DNA from: Lineus longissimus
Lineage: Eukaryota > Nemertea > Pilidiophora > Heteronemertea > Lineidae
Reading direction: 5' to 3'
Length of the DNA stretch: 64,000 nt
Assembly (NCBI RefSeq): GCF_910592395.1
Contig: NC_088321.1
Coordinates: 6,326,001-6,390,000, forward strand
The position numbers and the translations under genes are program-made. Shown in pieces: positions 45,356 to 56,592 of this stretch (positions are counted from its first letter, which is position 1; every line of letters starts with the position of its first letter). Below the pieces are notes generated by a model. The model saw only the letters and a list, made by a program, of their open reading frames with translations. It was not told the origin of the DNA and searched no databases.

Positions 45356-47758
45356 TTGGTCCAATGGGTACTTTTTTTACCAAAACTTATGCACAACAAT
45401 GTACACGTAATGTACACAGGTTTTAATAGAGGGCTCTGGCCTGATATCATTGACACCTGCGAGCCTGAGCCCAAAAAACCAAAGATATCATTAAAATGCG
45501 GATTTTCCGCTATAAGCTGTGGGGAAGATTGTGGTCCGTTTACCCAATATCCAAAGGACACTAGTGTAGTTGGGCTGAAACATTGCAGGAAAGATATTCA
45601 GGCGCATTTGACCCACCTAAAAGTTCGGTCATCCAGCAGGCGCAGGCATGGGCATGTTGAACATGTTGAAGCTGGCACCATGGGCATTGCATGCAGTGAC
45701 GTGGTTGAGTACGAATGGCAGCTCATTGCGCTTCGAGCAGGAGTGTTCGACTTTGAATCCCCAGATCTCGACACTACGATATGCCCAGTTCACCGCTACA
45801 AGTTGGGCCTTTGCTGGATTCTGTCAAGAATGTGTAAACATCCTCTGCACAAAGCCGCTTCCACCAGACGCCCACAAAAAGATCGTGGCATTTCAGCAAG
45901 CGTATCCAGGATGGTGTTCGAGAAGTGGAGAGTTCTTTTGCCTGTTGGTTCTGGTAAGCATCTAGCTCTGATTATGAAATGCTCATCAGCTCATTAGCTA
46001 CCGGTACTATACTTGCACTTGGGCTACTAATAAAGGCATGTGTCATGAAGGGCCTTTTAAAATAATTTATTTTCTCGAGGACACCTGGAGAATCGATCGC
46101 TCGTGTCATATGTGCCTCTGAGGTTGAGTCCCAGCGAGGGTCAACAAATTTGTCGCTCCAACCAGACGACAAACCACTTGATATCATGATATTGCCTTTC
46201 CTACAATGTAGGCTATGCACCCATGGTGATGACTACAATCGAGCACCTCATGTTCATTCATGCTAATATTTATTGCAGCTATTTGTAAAGACTGCGACAA
46301 AGAACAGCACAGACCTCATCCCTCTTCGAATATCTCAACGGAACAGAAGGTAAGCAAGTGGCTGAAGGAGCTCCTGACCCGGCTTGCTATGTTCCTGTAT
46401 AAATGAGTAGAAATGTTTTCCTTGAATAAAAGGAGAGTGATTTTGTCAAAAAAATGCCTTCTTCAATTTTCATTAATTTCAAGGTCACAATGTAAAAGTT
46501 CAAGCATTGAAAATCAGCATTGTAACCAGTGATATTCATGACATGGGCTGGACATGTCAATAGGAAATACTTGCAATGGAGATTATTGGACGAGACGCCA
46601 TGTTTACTCTACATACATACATTTATGTTGAACGATTGTTTTCCATACTGTTTGCTTTAGTTCACAATTGCTTTTTCAGCCTGGCACTTCCTCCGCCTAT
46701 GATGAGCATTTACCATGTTCTAGTACAGAGGAAAGTATAGTGGGTACAGTGATTGTGGATATCGACCTTGAGGTGAGCTTGGTGTAGCATGATGGTCTCA
46801 ATTACCTTAGGACCTCTTGGTGGTACCACACAGTCAAATTTTGTCGTATGTTCTTTCACTTTCAGTACAGGGCATACTAGTGATACTGATAATGAGGACG
46901 CATTTCTGTCAGTGTTACTGCTAAAGTGGTAGATGATTGTTTTACTCAATGAAAAGGGTAACCGGAAAAACGCCGACCGACCGACTGACCGACCGACCGA
47001 CTGACCTGCTGAAAAACGCTGACCGACCGACCTTCCGCCCCACCAACCCAAGGAGTTCGTAGTTGAGTCACAGGTCTCATAAGTCAATGTGATATATCCA
47101 ATCCACGATAGCAGGTCATGTGAAATGAAATTGTAAACAGGCGCACGTGCGCTGGTCAAATGACAACAAATGCATGTTGCGCGTTGCAGTTCATGCATTG
47201 CATCGGTCGAGACACTCGAGTAGAAAAACTACAGTGCATAGATTAGGCCGAAATCATGTTTTTATATCCACCGACCATGTTGACAAAGCATATCTTTAGA
47301 GTATCGTTATCAGTTCCTTACTGCGTGGGCTCGTTTTCCCGGTATAATTGACTGGAGATGCTGCTGTCATTCACGTCGGACTCCATCACGTCCATTGCGC
47401 TGGGCACTACACAGATACATGTGCTATAGAGAAGCGAAAGGGATACTGCATATGACGGTAGGTCGGTCGGTCGGTCGGTCGGCGTTTTTCAGGTTACCAA
47501 TGAAAAGTGTGAATCATAGTAATCCTTACTGACATTTACATTGTGGCTGATCAGTATTCAGCTAAGCCAATCACTGAAGAGTTCATCCAAATCCAACGAT
47601 AACACCACTCAAGTCAATTCCACTAGTAGTATTCAATGAATGAAACTCAAGATCATAGCAAACAGCGCAGTTGCATGTACTCGGTATTCTTTTTCCAGCA
47701 TCAGAGTCGATCACCAGTAACATCTGACAGACAACAAGTCAAGTTGGACAGTGGCTGA
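45356..47758 (+). CDS. Four-exon gene, Cys/His-rich protein of unknown function
   Basis: Plus-strand exons with consistent phases: first visible exon ending 45953 (TCTG|GTAAGC), 46279-46349, 46680-46772 and 47699-47758 (TGA stop). The protein has DTTICPVHRYKLGLCW, then CKHPLH and a K/R-rich KDRGISASVS stretch. After the first splice it has PVGSG-AICKDCDKEQH, a pattern of C-x2-H-R-x2-L-G-x2-W ... C-x-H-P-x-H ... C-x2-C that suggests a zinc-binding unit. The remainder is hydrophilic (SSTEESIVGTVIVDIDLE). I do not recognise a named family. The 5' end is uncertain: the frame is open from 45356, but sequence before about 45440 belongs to a repeat also present at 38345. The last intron contains a MITE (46957-47498). 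Confidence 0.6.
46957..47498. mobile_element. Inverted-repeat element with GACC microsatellite arms
   Basis: The left arm GGTAACCGGAAAAACGCC leads into CGACCGACCGACTGACC repeats. The right arm is the reverse complement, GGTCGGTCGGTCGG then CGTTTTTCAGGTTACC. The interior shares sequence with the repeat at 29398-29545. The element lies in the last intron of the plus-strand gene. It carries no coding capacity. Confidence 0.75.
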
Positions 47759-48120
47759 GGAAGTTTCAGTATAACGCTGGTTCTTTGCACTGGCAGGTGC
47801 CTACCCGAGTAACCCTCAGAAGTCAAGACTATCAGGAATGTCAGTTATGAATCTTTGCAATTTTCAGACATGTTCCCCATCCTCAATTTTGCCCAGCAGT
47901 ATTTATACAATTGACAGTACTTTATGTGTTTACGTACTTTACGAATTTCTGAATAGTGAGCCAGTCTTTGTTAATGCTGTTGTGAGTGCTGGTCTGATTC
48001 AAAGTGGTTATTCCATTTTTTGTTTCCATGGTCTCTGCAGGTGGTGACATACCGCATCCATGTATATGCCCATGTACACATCATGTAAAGAGTATTATTT
48101 CTCGATGCAGCGATATCTTT

Positions 48121-48300
48121 TTAGCTCAGCTGACAAAGTCAGCGGAGCTAGTAGTATAGCTGTTCAAATGGTGTCCGTCCTGCAATCCATCCATCTAGGG
48201 ACCCATCTGTGAACAAAATTGGACATTTCTGACCGGGAAGGCCTAGCCACTTCGTTGACGGTGTAAATTAGGAGTTGCCCAAGGTGAACTCAAAAAACGA
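48121..48300 (+). mobile_element. AGCTCAGCTGAC-type element end, copy 2
   Basis: TTTTTAGCTCAGCTGAC and GTCAGCGGAGCTAG form a terminal hairpin, followed by GTGTCCGTCCTGCAATCCAT and further sequence. This is the opposite-orientation counterpart of the terminus at 13836. The distal end was not identified. Confidence 0.65.
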
Positions 48301-49917
48301 AAAATCGGCGCGATCCGACCTGTATTGAGAGAATGAGGTCATTTCGCGTTTAGATTTCTTTCCCTTTTTACCTCGGTCCACAGAGCAAATATTGTTTTCA
48401 AATGTGGCTGAATATTTTTAAATATTTTTTCATTTTTTACTTTTAATGGAATTAATATAGTTTTCACCGCCAGTTGGCGCTGCAGGCACATTGCCTGAAT
48501 TTTGTCGATTTCAAATTTGGCGGTGGCTTAACTTTTTTGCAAGCAGTGCCGCTGATTGGCCGATCGATAGAAGAGATGCCACCATTTAAAAATGGCGGTA
48601 GTCGCTGCTTCAATGAAGGTGAGTGAACTTTCTCATGTTCAATCGGTTGATACTCTTTTAATCAACATGACCATGTACCTGAAATTTGTTTAGGTACTGA
48701 AAAGAGTCTATATAATTCAGATTTATCAATAGTTTTTTATGATATTCCGGAAATTTTGTGCACAAATTAGCGGAAGTTGGTGCTCGTCTCATGTCATTTT
48801 AGAGCGAGAAATTTGTTTCCGTCGATCTCTACCACTGAAAAATCGCTTGCATAGCTTCGAATTTTTGTGAAAATAAGTATCTGAACTTGGTTTCAAATAG
48901 TCTAGAGAGTTACCTTTGTGGTGATACATATGGTATGTGATAAATATTTGTGGAATTTGTGAAATTCGGTTTTCAAACGTGCCGATGATGCAAGCGATCT
49001 CGCGTGAATATTGCAAGTCCTGATATGTGGACCGGATGTCAAAAATCACTCGCCTAAATTCAATTCAAAGATCGAAAATGATATCTGAACTTAGTTTCAA
49101 ATAGCCTACGCAATTATCATTTCGGTGATATATAATGCATGCATGTAATAATTGATTGATCTACCTAAAACGCGCAATTAAAACGGCGAAAGATCGTGAT
49201 AAACACTCTGGTGGCGGTCGCACTAAATAACGACCGGTAGGGCCCGGCGTGTGGCGGAGAAAAAAAGGTAGCGCCCGGAGGTTGAAACGGGATTTTTATG
49301 CACTTTTAACTGTATGTATATGTTGTTTAGATGTATTTCTAACAGTTCTGTAACTTTTATGACCAAGCTTGCACCCAAAGTTGGTAAAATTGATGCTTGT
49401 TTATGGACTGCGCTAGCGACCGGAGAATTCGCCGTCGGCCATTTTGGGACGGTCCCTGAGTTGTTGTGGTTGGCAATTTTGCAACAAATCTCACCATTTA
49501 AGTTTGTTTACAATTATTTTGAAAGTCACATTATGACATCGTAGTATGAATTCCACTGCAGTTTCCTTACGCAGCAATGCTCATGTTTTTGGTTGGCAAT
49601 CCTGTACTGTCTGTACACTGTGCTGTGCAGGCTTAGAGTATAACTCAACAGGCCCTCGATCATGATTCATTTGATGGACACCATATTTGATAGTACCTCA
49701 TCATTAAGTCCACTAGATCCTGTTCTGTCACATGTTGTAGACGATAGACAATTTTCAAAATGTAGTACACCACTCGCTCACGGCTCACATCATGTGGGCA
49801 CGGTTGGCTGTTGAGTGTTATGGTTCAGTCTGTGAGACTAATTTAAAGAGGTTACACTTTTATTTTGAATTGGAAAACAACCCCCAGGACTGACTTTTCA
49901 CTGAGTTTTCATAAGTT
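48301..49917. other. No gene recognised
   Basis: Some of this may be the interior of the AGCTCAGCTGAC element. A degenerate pair of segments (TATCTGAACTTGGTTTCAAA near 48881, and a diverged copy near 49083) indicates an old internal duplication. No exon could be supported. Confidence 0.35.
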
Positions 49918-50057
49918 TTGGTCTGATTCGTTTCACTGACTTTTCACAAGTTTTGGTCTGATTCGTTTCATGGTTTGGCCACCAGGGGGCCAAACGTTAA
50001 AAGTGAAAATATGCAATATCTCCCTTAATAGTAGTCGGGAAATTTAGAAAAAAATAT

Positions 50058-50525
50058 GTAGGAGCCAGTTTTCGCGGGTCTTATCACTAAGTGCAGATTT
50101 ACTAGCTTCCAGCGATTTCATACACGCAAAAGCTTATTTATTACGAAATTTGAGATCAATAACGAAATATCTGGGGTGCTGCGTGGATGTTTTAAGCGTG
50201 AATTAATCTTGAAATCGCTCACTGAAAGATCGATGCAGACCAAAACAAATCCGAAGCGGCTCCCCCATTTTCGCGGGTATTGCGCATGCGCGACTGATTG
50301 TTGTGTTTCTGTGTAGTGCATGATCCCAGGTATTGACCCAGTGTTTTGAACGTAATTAGAGAATTGCTTGCCTGTTTAGGACGCATTTTGGGCGCTTTCT
50401 TTGCGGAACGAAATGAAAATCAAAAATCAGAAAATTTCTTCTCTGGAAACGAAGTGACGCGCGAGAAAACGGGAAAAAACGTGTTTTCGCGAAATTGGGG
50501 ATGACTCGAAATTGGGGAGCAGCAC
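50058..50525. mobile_element. Nested insertion of about 468 bp in pearl-like copy D
   Basis: In copies A and B the words AAAAATATGGTAGGT and ACTTCTAGCAAAGG are contiguous; here they are separated by this segment. The inserted DNA has weak, partly inverted ends (GGAGCCAGTTTTCGCG against CCCCAATTTCG) and an internal CTCCCCCATTTTCGCGGGT. It is probably a diverged MITE. Confidence 0.6.
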
Positions 50526-50986
50526 CATACTTCTAGCAAAGGTGCATCATATATCCTCCGGGTTTTTGATTTGACCTCCTTTTCAAGGTCACAGAGGTCA
50601 AAGTTTGCTGATTCACTGAACAGTAGCATGTTTCCTATCTATTTTAGCTAGAAGGTTTTAAACCAGTGTGGACATGTATCTGGGGATTGTCTATTCCACC
50701 CCTAAAATTTCGGCCGTTCGGACATCAAATATGGCCGCCAGGCAGCCATCTTGAAAAATAAACACAGTACTATTACTCCGAAACTAATGATCGCATTGCA
50801 ACCAAATTTGATCTGGATGTATATCTATGTACTCTCTACTAAATCCTTGATTTTTTATCAAATGTGATAGCCAATATGGGTGCCAGGCGGGCATCTTGAA
50901 AAATTCTTAGTTTGGCGACCCGGGGGCCGCCAGGCAGCCATCTTGAAAAATGAACACAGTACTCATCTTATGAACCGAAGGAAAAA

Positions 50987-51237
50987 TACATTGTTATGGG
51001 TGATTTTAACATGAAATCAATAGGTGAAGGTGAAAACTATAATGCATGTTAGAAACCTTTATGTTTCAAGCATATAACTTCAGACAAAACGTGTCCAAAA
51101 ACACCACCAGCTATCAGTCCAAATTGGACCTTGTATTCACCAATCCTGCTCCATCTGCCACTATTGACTTGGTCGATATAATAGACAATTACTGGTCAGA
51201 TCACAAAATTGTCTACTCTGCTTTGTCATACCTGTAG
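50987..51237 (+). pseudogene. APE-type endonuclease fragment (non-LTR retrotransposon or similar)
   Basis: YIVMGDFNMKS near 50990 corresponds to the GDFN motif of AP-endonuclease-like nucleases. After a frame change near 51045, LDLVFTNPAPS and NYWSDHKIVYSAL give the terminal SDH motif. The fragment is about 80 codons, frameshifted, and embedded in pearl-like copy D. The nuclease could come from a LINE or from another element encoding this domain. Confidence 0.6.
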
Positions 51238-51528
51238 TCACCTCAATTAAATTCAACTTACGCATTATTTTATCTCTCATGTAATTTCATTGTAAAACAT
51301 TACTTCATTTCTTTCTTACATTTAAAACCATGCTAATGCTTCATCCATCTTCCCTTCACAAGAGGTGAGCACAATGGCCCTGGCCATTTCATTTACAGAT
51401 TAACTGTTGTTGGTTATTGCAAGAGGAGTCGTTGGCACATTTCAAGTCCAGGAAAGCACTTGCTGTTCCCACATTCAGAGTAAGGTGTGCTTACTCGTTT
51501 TACTGCTTTCCATTCCTGGAGAGCGTTA

Positions 51529-51612
51529 TCAAATATCTGCCGCAAGGCAACAAATATCTGCCGCAAGGCGCTTCAAATATCTGCCGAAAGGCATCAAATA
51601 TCTGCCGCACCA
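51529..51612. repeat. Minisatellite, about 20-bp unit, four copies
   Basis: The unit AAATATCTGCCGCAAGGC repeats about four times with spacers of 2-5 bp. All frames through it give repetitive peptides. No gene is implied. Confidence 0.8.
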
Positions 51613-51704
51613 TATAAAGTTCATTTTGTTAACCAACTCTTTATCTTCTTCGTTGCCTCATAATAACGGTACCGACACACACTTGACCCTTGCCTTCACC
51701 TATC

Positions 51705-51745
51705 CATTTCAGCTGAGCGCCAGGCCCTTGGGCCTCTTGTTTGTA
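51705..51745 (+). mobile_element. 3' terminal hairpin of another pearl-like family
   Basis: AGCTGAGCGCCAGGCCCTTG followed by GGCCTCTTGTTT contains the small palindrome AGGCCCTTGGGCCT next to CTCTTGTTT. This is a typical right end of AGCT-type elements and differs from the GGCCCTGGCCATTT end of copies A-D. Confidence 0.5.
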
Positions 51746-53013
51746 ATTAGTCTATAATAATATCATATTTTCATATTGAAAGAAAATAATCTTATACATC
51801 ACGTTGTTCTTCCATCTCTGTCAATAAGGCTGGAAGTAGGCCATGATTTGTATTGAAATGAAGAAATGATGATGAAACTAACAATATAAAACGAGAAGCC
51901 GATGGCCACGCTACCTCAGGTTAGGCTTAGGGGGCCTTACCTATTCATTCAAACAGTTCTTCATTGTACTTAGTATTACATGGGTACCTAGCCCTGTGAT
52001 TGGACATAACGGGGATATTTTTGCCGATGCAATGACTGTTCAGCTCCATGTCTTTCACCACCCTGATGACACCAAATGTACTTCTGGTAGCATGTACATG
52101 CTGTGATGGATCATCTAGTACAGTAGAAGCGACATTCAGCTAAATAATCCTTTCTAGTTTGGTTTAGAATATAAAGCTAAACTTCCTAGCTGGAGCATGT
52201 GCATGGATTAACCCCAGCAGTAAAATGGGCACAATCTGAAAGAAAGGCTGTGTTCTGCCATATGAAGTGGGGATGGGGAGGAAGTTCATTTTATCATTTT
52301 CCTCTACCTCTACCCTGGTAGTACAGTATATTATAATGTTTATAATACTACATTCAATCATCTGTGCCATTCACCACTGTCGTGTCTATTTTGCCCTTTT
52401 GGAACTGAAGTTTCTTTTTTTCTGTCCTTGAGCATACTTGACAATTTTTACCTGATCTTTTTGATGAATAAATTGAATTTGAGGGGGAGGGGGTCAGACC
52501 CCAAGACTGGGTGACCTTGTCTTTTTGGCCTCAAAATACTGTTGAGATGGTCCCTAAGCTTATATCTCCTGCAGGGATATCGGTGATACATGTATAATCA
52601 ATTTCTGTAGAAAATCATACTAGTTCAAGTAATTCCCAATAGGTGACGACAGCCCAAAATGATCAAATTTGGCCTAGCTTTCTAGCTTTGGCATTCCGAG
52701 CTCAACAGAGCGGACAAAGTTTTTATTCTTGATTTTAAATCTTGACATCATAAAGTATCCGACAGGCAAAGAACCATTACCCAACGCCCTGCAAAGGGTG
52801 AGATATCCGGGCTGAAAGTTCACCATGTTTCATTGACCCCTTTGAGATAGGGGTAGGGGTAGGCCTAGTACAACAACATCGAAGGTTATTTGGCTATGCT
52901 TTTTTGTATTTGGGTAGCTCTTGTCATGCATTCACTCATAACAACAGGTCAATCCAATATTCTATCCATTTCCTGCGCAGGGTCACTCATTATCCCCACT
53001 AAAGATATCTATA
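51746..53013. other. No gene recognised
   Basis: This is intergenic sequence with short frames only. I found no domain, splice pair or repeat structure that I could support. Confidence 0.4.
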
Positions 53014-54096
53014 AATGAAATGGCCAGGGCCATTGTGCTCACCTGTCGATAAGAAAGGGAGAGTATGAGGAAGAACTTGTCATTGTTAGGGGTTAATCAT
53101 GCAATAGTTGTGGGATGGTGTGGTTTGTCTTGAAAAAGTGGAGTTAGTCGTATTGTTTTCCACGTGCACATGTTACTGACGTTGGGATAAGTGAATCGTT
53201 ATTTGTGGGAGAAGCTGAGAGATGTTTTCTGGCCAATTAAGACGGGTTTACATGTGTCTTAGCTATTCAGTGACTATTGAAAATAAACAGCGCATTTACA
53301 TTTTGTAAAACCTGCTGTCATTGGCCGAAATTTCAACTGAATGGGATGTACCTGTGGAATTGCGTGTGATTACGCTATCTTGAAAGGAGTATTTATCCTC
53401 GGCTTGCGATTAGAGAGAAATGTTGAAAAATATGATACAAGAACAATTGAAGCAAGGAATGCACAGTATAGAATATGATGTACTGAGTAACTAGGTAGCA
53501 GTTTGTATTCATTTTTGAGACAATAACATAGTTAGAAGACAGCCCTATAGTCGGATTCTGCTGGAATAAAGAAAATGGGTTTTTTTAACCTTGACCTACT
53601 TATACCTGAATAGTAGGTCACACTGACCTAAATCTGTGTCAACATGTAGAGATGCCCAATAGGTGTCTACATATCAAATTTAGAGAGTCTATGACCAATA
53701 GCAAAAAAACGTGCCATGATCAAAGAAATTTTAGAGTTCGATCTCTGTGACCTTGAAATGAAGGTCAAATCAAAAACCCGTGTGATATGTGATGTACCTT
53801 TATTAGATACACCCACCATAAACTTTTCATTGCTCTAGCTTTAACCATAAGCTTCAAAATGACAAAAATAGGTTTTCAAAGAGCACCCCCTATATGGCAG
53901 ACCAGCAGTCAAATTGCGCTGATTTTCATTCTGAAGGAAGGTCTTGCCTAGGGGTACCCACACACCAAGTATGAACTTTCTGGGTCAAGCGGTTAAGAAA
54001 CGTACCACGATTTTGTCAAAAGTTAACGACGGACGACGACGACGACGGACGCCAGACGCCGCGGTATCGTATTAGCTCACCTGACAGGTGAGCTAA
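53014..54096 (-). mobile_element. Pearl-like element, copy C (reverse orientation)
   Basis: It starts with AATGGCCAGGGCCATTGTGC and ends with GACGGACGACGACGACG, a microsatellite and TTAGCTCACCTGACAGGTGAG. This is the mirror arrangement of copies A and B at similar length. The interior is diverged but keeps TCTGTGACCTTGAAATGAAG. It lies directly downstream of the decayed provirus and may mark where its late genes were lost. Confidence 0.7.
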
Positions 54097-54414
54097 AAAA
54101 GGTCAAAATCACCCCCAAATCAACTCTGACCCATATCTCAGCCCCTCTTGGAGGGATCGGTGAAATATTTGGCACGATTTCATTTCTCACCTAAGGGGCT
54201 CCACCCACCAAATATCAATGAATCTGTGAAATTGCTTTATCACCCACTGCCTGGTGCTATCGTGGACTTGCACTTAAGAGCTAGGTGCGTTTTTCCCACT
54301 TGGTTATGCGGTCCGATTGTTCTTCTTCTTCGCTTTCTTTATGACTTGTCCTGTTGTCCTGAATATCTGGCCATTTTGTTGGCTAAAGTTCTATTTTGAA
54401 ATCGGAGGAAAGAC

Positions 54415-54643
54415 TTATTTGCCGATTCCACCGATCAAACTGCCAATCGCCGAAACGGCCAGTGGAATCAAGGCGCTCAAGAATCCTCCTTTGATGCCTT
54501 CGGTCGCCAGTATGTCTTTGCCTCGCTGCAGGCTTGTTCGGGGGGCGAAAGAGCTTCTGTACCATAGAGCTGTGTTTCTGCAATTTCCTGATCTTATCCG
54601 CTGAAATCCGTTGGCATCTCAATTTTCTGCATCTAATGTTCAT
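54415..54643 (-). pseudogene. Small hydrophobic pX/minor-core-like protein, frameshifted
   Basis: The C-terminal part, in a frame different from the N-terminal part, reads KGGFLSALIPLAVSAIG with further Gly/Ile-rich residues to a stop at 54417-54415. The upstream part (from about 54643) is strongly basic and helical (SADKIRKLQKHSS). A basic N terminus followed by a GGFL-type hydrophobic tail resembles the small pX/pVI-like core or membrane-active proteins of adenoviruses, adintoviruses and some Polintons. A frameshift around 54520-54560 breaks it. Its position just after the integrase is consistent with the start of a late-gene block. Confidence 0.5.
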
Positions 54644-55593
54644 AAAACGAGCCTTTGATCAGTTCTTGCTGTAAGTCATGCAGCTTATAGGTGGGTGGCT
54701 CTGTCTCTCTGCGATGTGCGCCTACAAAATACTCTTCTGTCCATTTGGCAGCCGATCCTTTCTCAAACAGGCTTTTGGGAATTCGAGCGATACGAACTAC
54801 GTCCCTGATTTGGTAACGAAAAATGGCTTTTTTCGGAAATTCCTTTCCGTACAGTTTGTCCCATAAATACTCTTTGTGTTCAATCTTCACATCCTTGGGT
54901 TTCATACCAATTACTCTGTGAACGCTTGCATTGTAAGAAGCCAGCAAATAGGGCAGTGCCTCCAACCATCGGTGTGTATTGCGTTGCGTGAACAAACGAA
55001 ACATTCTGTCATTCAACGTTCGATTGAATCTCTCCACTACACTCCGCTTTGGGATGACTGTAGACGGAAAATAGTTTAATCCCACGCTTTTTTAAAAGGC
55101 TTTGTACAGCACCATTGTAAAACTCACCGCCTTGATCCACTTGAATAAGTCGCGGTTGGCGTTTTAGTCTTCTGAAAATATCCTCCAGGGTCGAGGCTAC
55201 ATCGCGGCCAGTTTTTGTTTTCAAGGGTGCCGCAAAAGCAAAACGTGAAAACACATCGATTCCGGTCAACAGATATTTATAATTCGAATTGCGAGCGGCT
55301 ATTTTATCGAGCGAAACTAAGTCTAATTGCCACTGATCATCGATTCCCCTTGCAATAGTCTTTCTGCGCGGGAAACGCCATCTCACCTTTCGAAGTAAAG
55401 TATAAGTGTCTTGTCCCCTCGACCAATCTTTGACAAGAGTTCTTGTAATCCAGGGTCGACGTTTTTTCGCTTCCCTATAAAGTCCCTCTAGCGACGAAAA
55501 GGCCGCCGGCGAATTTGCGGGCTCCATGTAAATTTCCGTCAAGTAAAGATTAATACGATATTTTTCGTCTTTGTTCGTTTCACACATTATCAC
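54633..55593 (-). pseudogene. Retroviral-type integrase of the Polinton, frameshifted
   Basis: The first frame (55593-55009) holds the catalytic-core start: aspartate in WQLDLVSLDK, then YLLTGIDVFSRFAFAAPLKT, and the second aspartate in IQVDQGGEFYN. The core continues in another frame (from about 55085), where SVVERFNRTL carries the catalytic glutamate. It is followed by WLEALPYLLASYN and a C-terminal DNA-binding/chromodomain-like strand region (VVRIARIPKS, WTEEYFVG). The overlap near 55009-55085 marks a frameshift. Polinton integrases insert the element into host chromosomes and make short target duplications. With the frame broken in the core, this copy is inactive. Confidence 0.88.
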
Positions 55594-55720
55594 TCTTTTA
55601 AATAGTGTAAAAAACTTATCGATGGATCTCTAGTCACTGCTTACGAAAATGACCGCCTCATCTTCATTGTTCTCGTTTCCACTTCCGCTGGAAGCACTTG
55701 TGTCTGTCACGCTGTCCGAA

Positions 55721-56503
55721 TCAGGTTCCGACTTGAAAGGATATGTTTTGTGCGCTCCTTTTTTTTGCTCCTAGCTTCTTCCTCGGTGTTTCCTCGATCG
55801 GGAATACGGGAAAGGCCAAGTAACGCCGCCGCAATTTCGGTTTTGTTAACGTATCCTCGCCAGCTTCGTACATCATGTAGAGTTGCATTAATAGTTTATC
55901 GCCGCCTTGATTCAATTTGACCATGAACATCTTCCGTTTTCTTGTTGGTTTGTTTCTGACTAGTACTTGCTTTCCCTTAGTTTGATTCTTAGTTCCTTTG
56001 GAAGTAGAGGGAATCACTTCGGGGCTGTCTTCGGTCCCATTGGTCTTAATCGTTGGTTTTTTGTTGATTTTTGTCATCTTGTTATCTTTTGTCTCCCAGG
56101 TCATCAGTTTTTCCGCAGGGGAAGGTGTTATGCAGGAGCTCTTTGAAGCGCAGGAGCCCGCCTGATCTTGTTGTTTCTTAACGCGGCGTGTTTCTCGTTC
56201 TTTTTCCAATTTCTTATGACAAGAATTGCAACTTTCGGCGTCCAACTCGAAGTAACTTTCTTGTGGGCATGGCCGGTGACAGCGTTTGCATTCACGAAAC
56301 GATTTCTCCTGGCATTTATAACAAAACGGTTTGCCCTCCATTAGAAAGGAGTAAGAAGAGCACCAATTACACCTCTTTTTTACGTGTTCATAATCGGTGT
56401 CGGAATTGAAATGTTCCTCATCAGTCTCCGTGTGTTTTACTTTCGCTTTACGCTTCCCAACCTGTGGCGTTGATTTTGCGCTGCTCGGCAGTTCCTTGGA
56501 CAT
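55721..56503 (-). CDS. Cys-rich putative zinc-binding protein of the Polinton
   Basis: A 260-residue uninterrupted frame. The centre (about residues 44-105) has paired cysteines: KRCNWCSS, FCYKCQEKSF, RECKRCHRPCPQ and CNSCHKKLEKE. It is followed by long basic and Ser/Thr-rich low-complexity sequence with several nuclear-localisation-like clusters (RNKPTRKRKM). The ECxRCxRPxP...CNxCxKKL arrangement resembles small Cys-rich proteins that I recall from Polinton/adintovirus genomes without known function; that recall is not verified. It probably binds zinc and possibly nucleic acid. It lies between the kinase and integrase genes in the same direction. The intact frame contrasts with its broken neighbours. 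Confidence 0.6.
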   Translation of the reverse strand: MSKELPSSAKSTPQVGKRKAKVKHTETDEEHFNSDTDYEHVKKRCNWCSSYSFLMEGKPFCYKCQEKSFRECKRCHRPCPQESYFELDAESCNSCHKKLEKERETRRVKKQQDQAGSCASKSSCITPSPAEKLMTWETKDNKMTKINKKPTIKTNGTEDSPEVIPSTSKGTKNQTKGKQVLVRNKPTRKRKMFMVKLNQGGDKLLMQLYMMYEAGEDTLTKPKLRRRYLAFPVFPIEETPRKKLGAKKRSAQNISFQVGT

Positions 56504-56592
56504 CTTGTCTTGTAATAGTATTTAAAACTATGGTGGTCCTGAGGGAGGTTATATCCTGTACAGTTATAGACATCATTTTCTCTTCTCACATG

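Larger units (their letters stand above)
49918..51394 (+). mobile_element. Pearl-like element, rearranged copy D with nested insertions
   Basis: Segments matching copies A and B occur at 49950-50057 (TTTGGCCACCAGGGGGCC), 50526-50601 (TACTTCTAGCAAAGGTGC, with the AGGTCA-CAG-AGGTCA word at 50586-50600) and 51370-51394 (GAGGTGAGCACAATGGCC end). Between them sit a 470-bp insertion and a LINE-like endonuclease fragment. A 47-bp segment around TTTTGGTCTGATTCGTTTCA is duplicated at 49918-49972. Interior text such as GCCGCCAGGCAGCCATCTTG appears twice. Confidence 0.65.

Noticed and set aside
49314-49544. 76-residue plus-strand frame
   Set aside because: No motif, no splice context, and located in sequence with old repeat structure; indistinguishable from chance.
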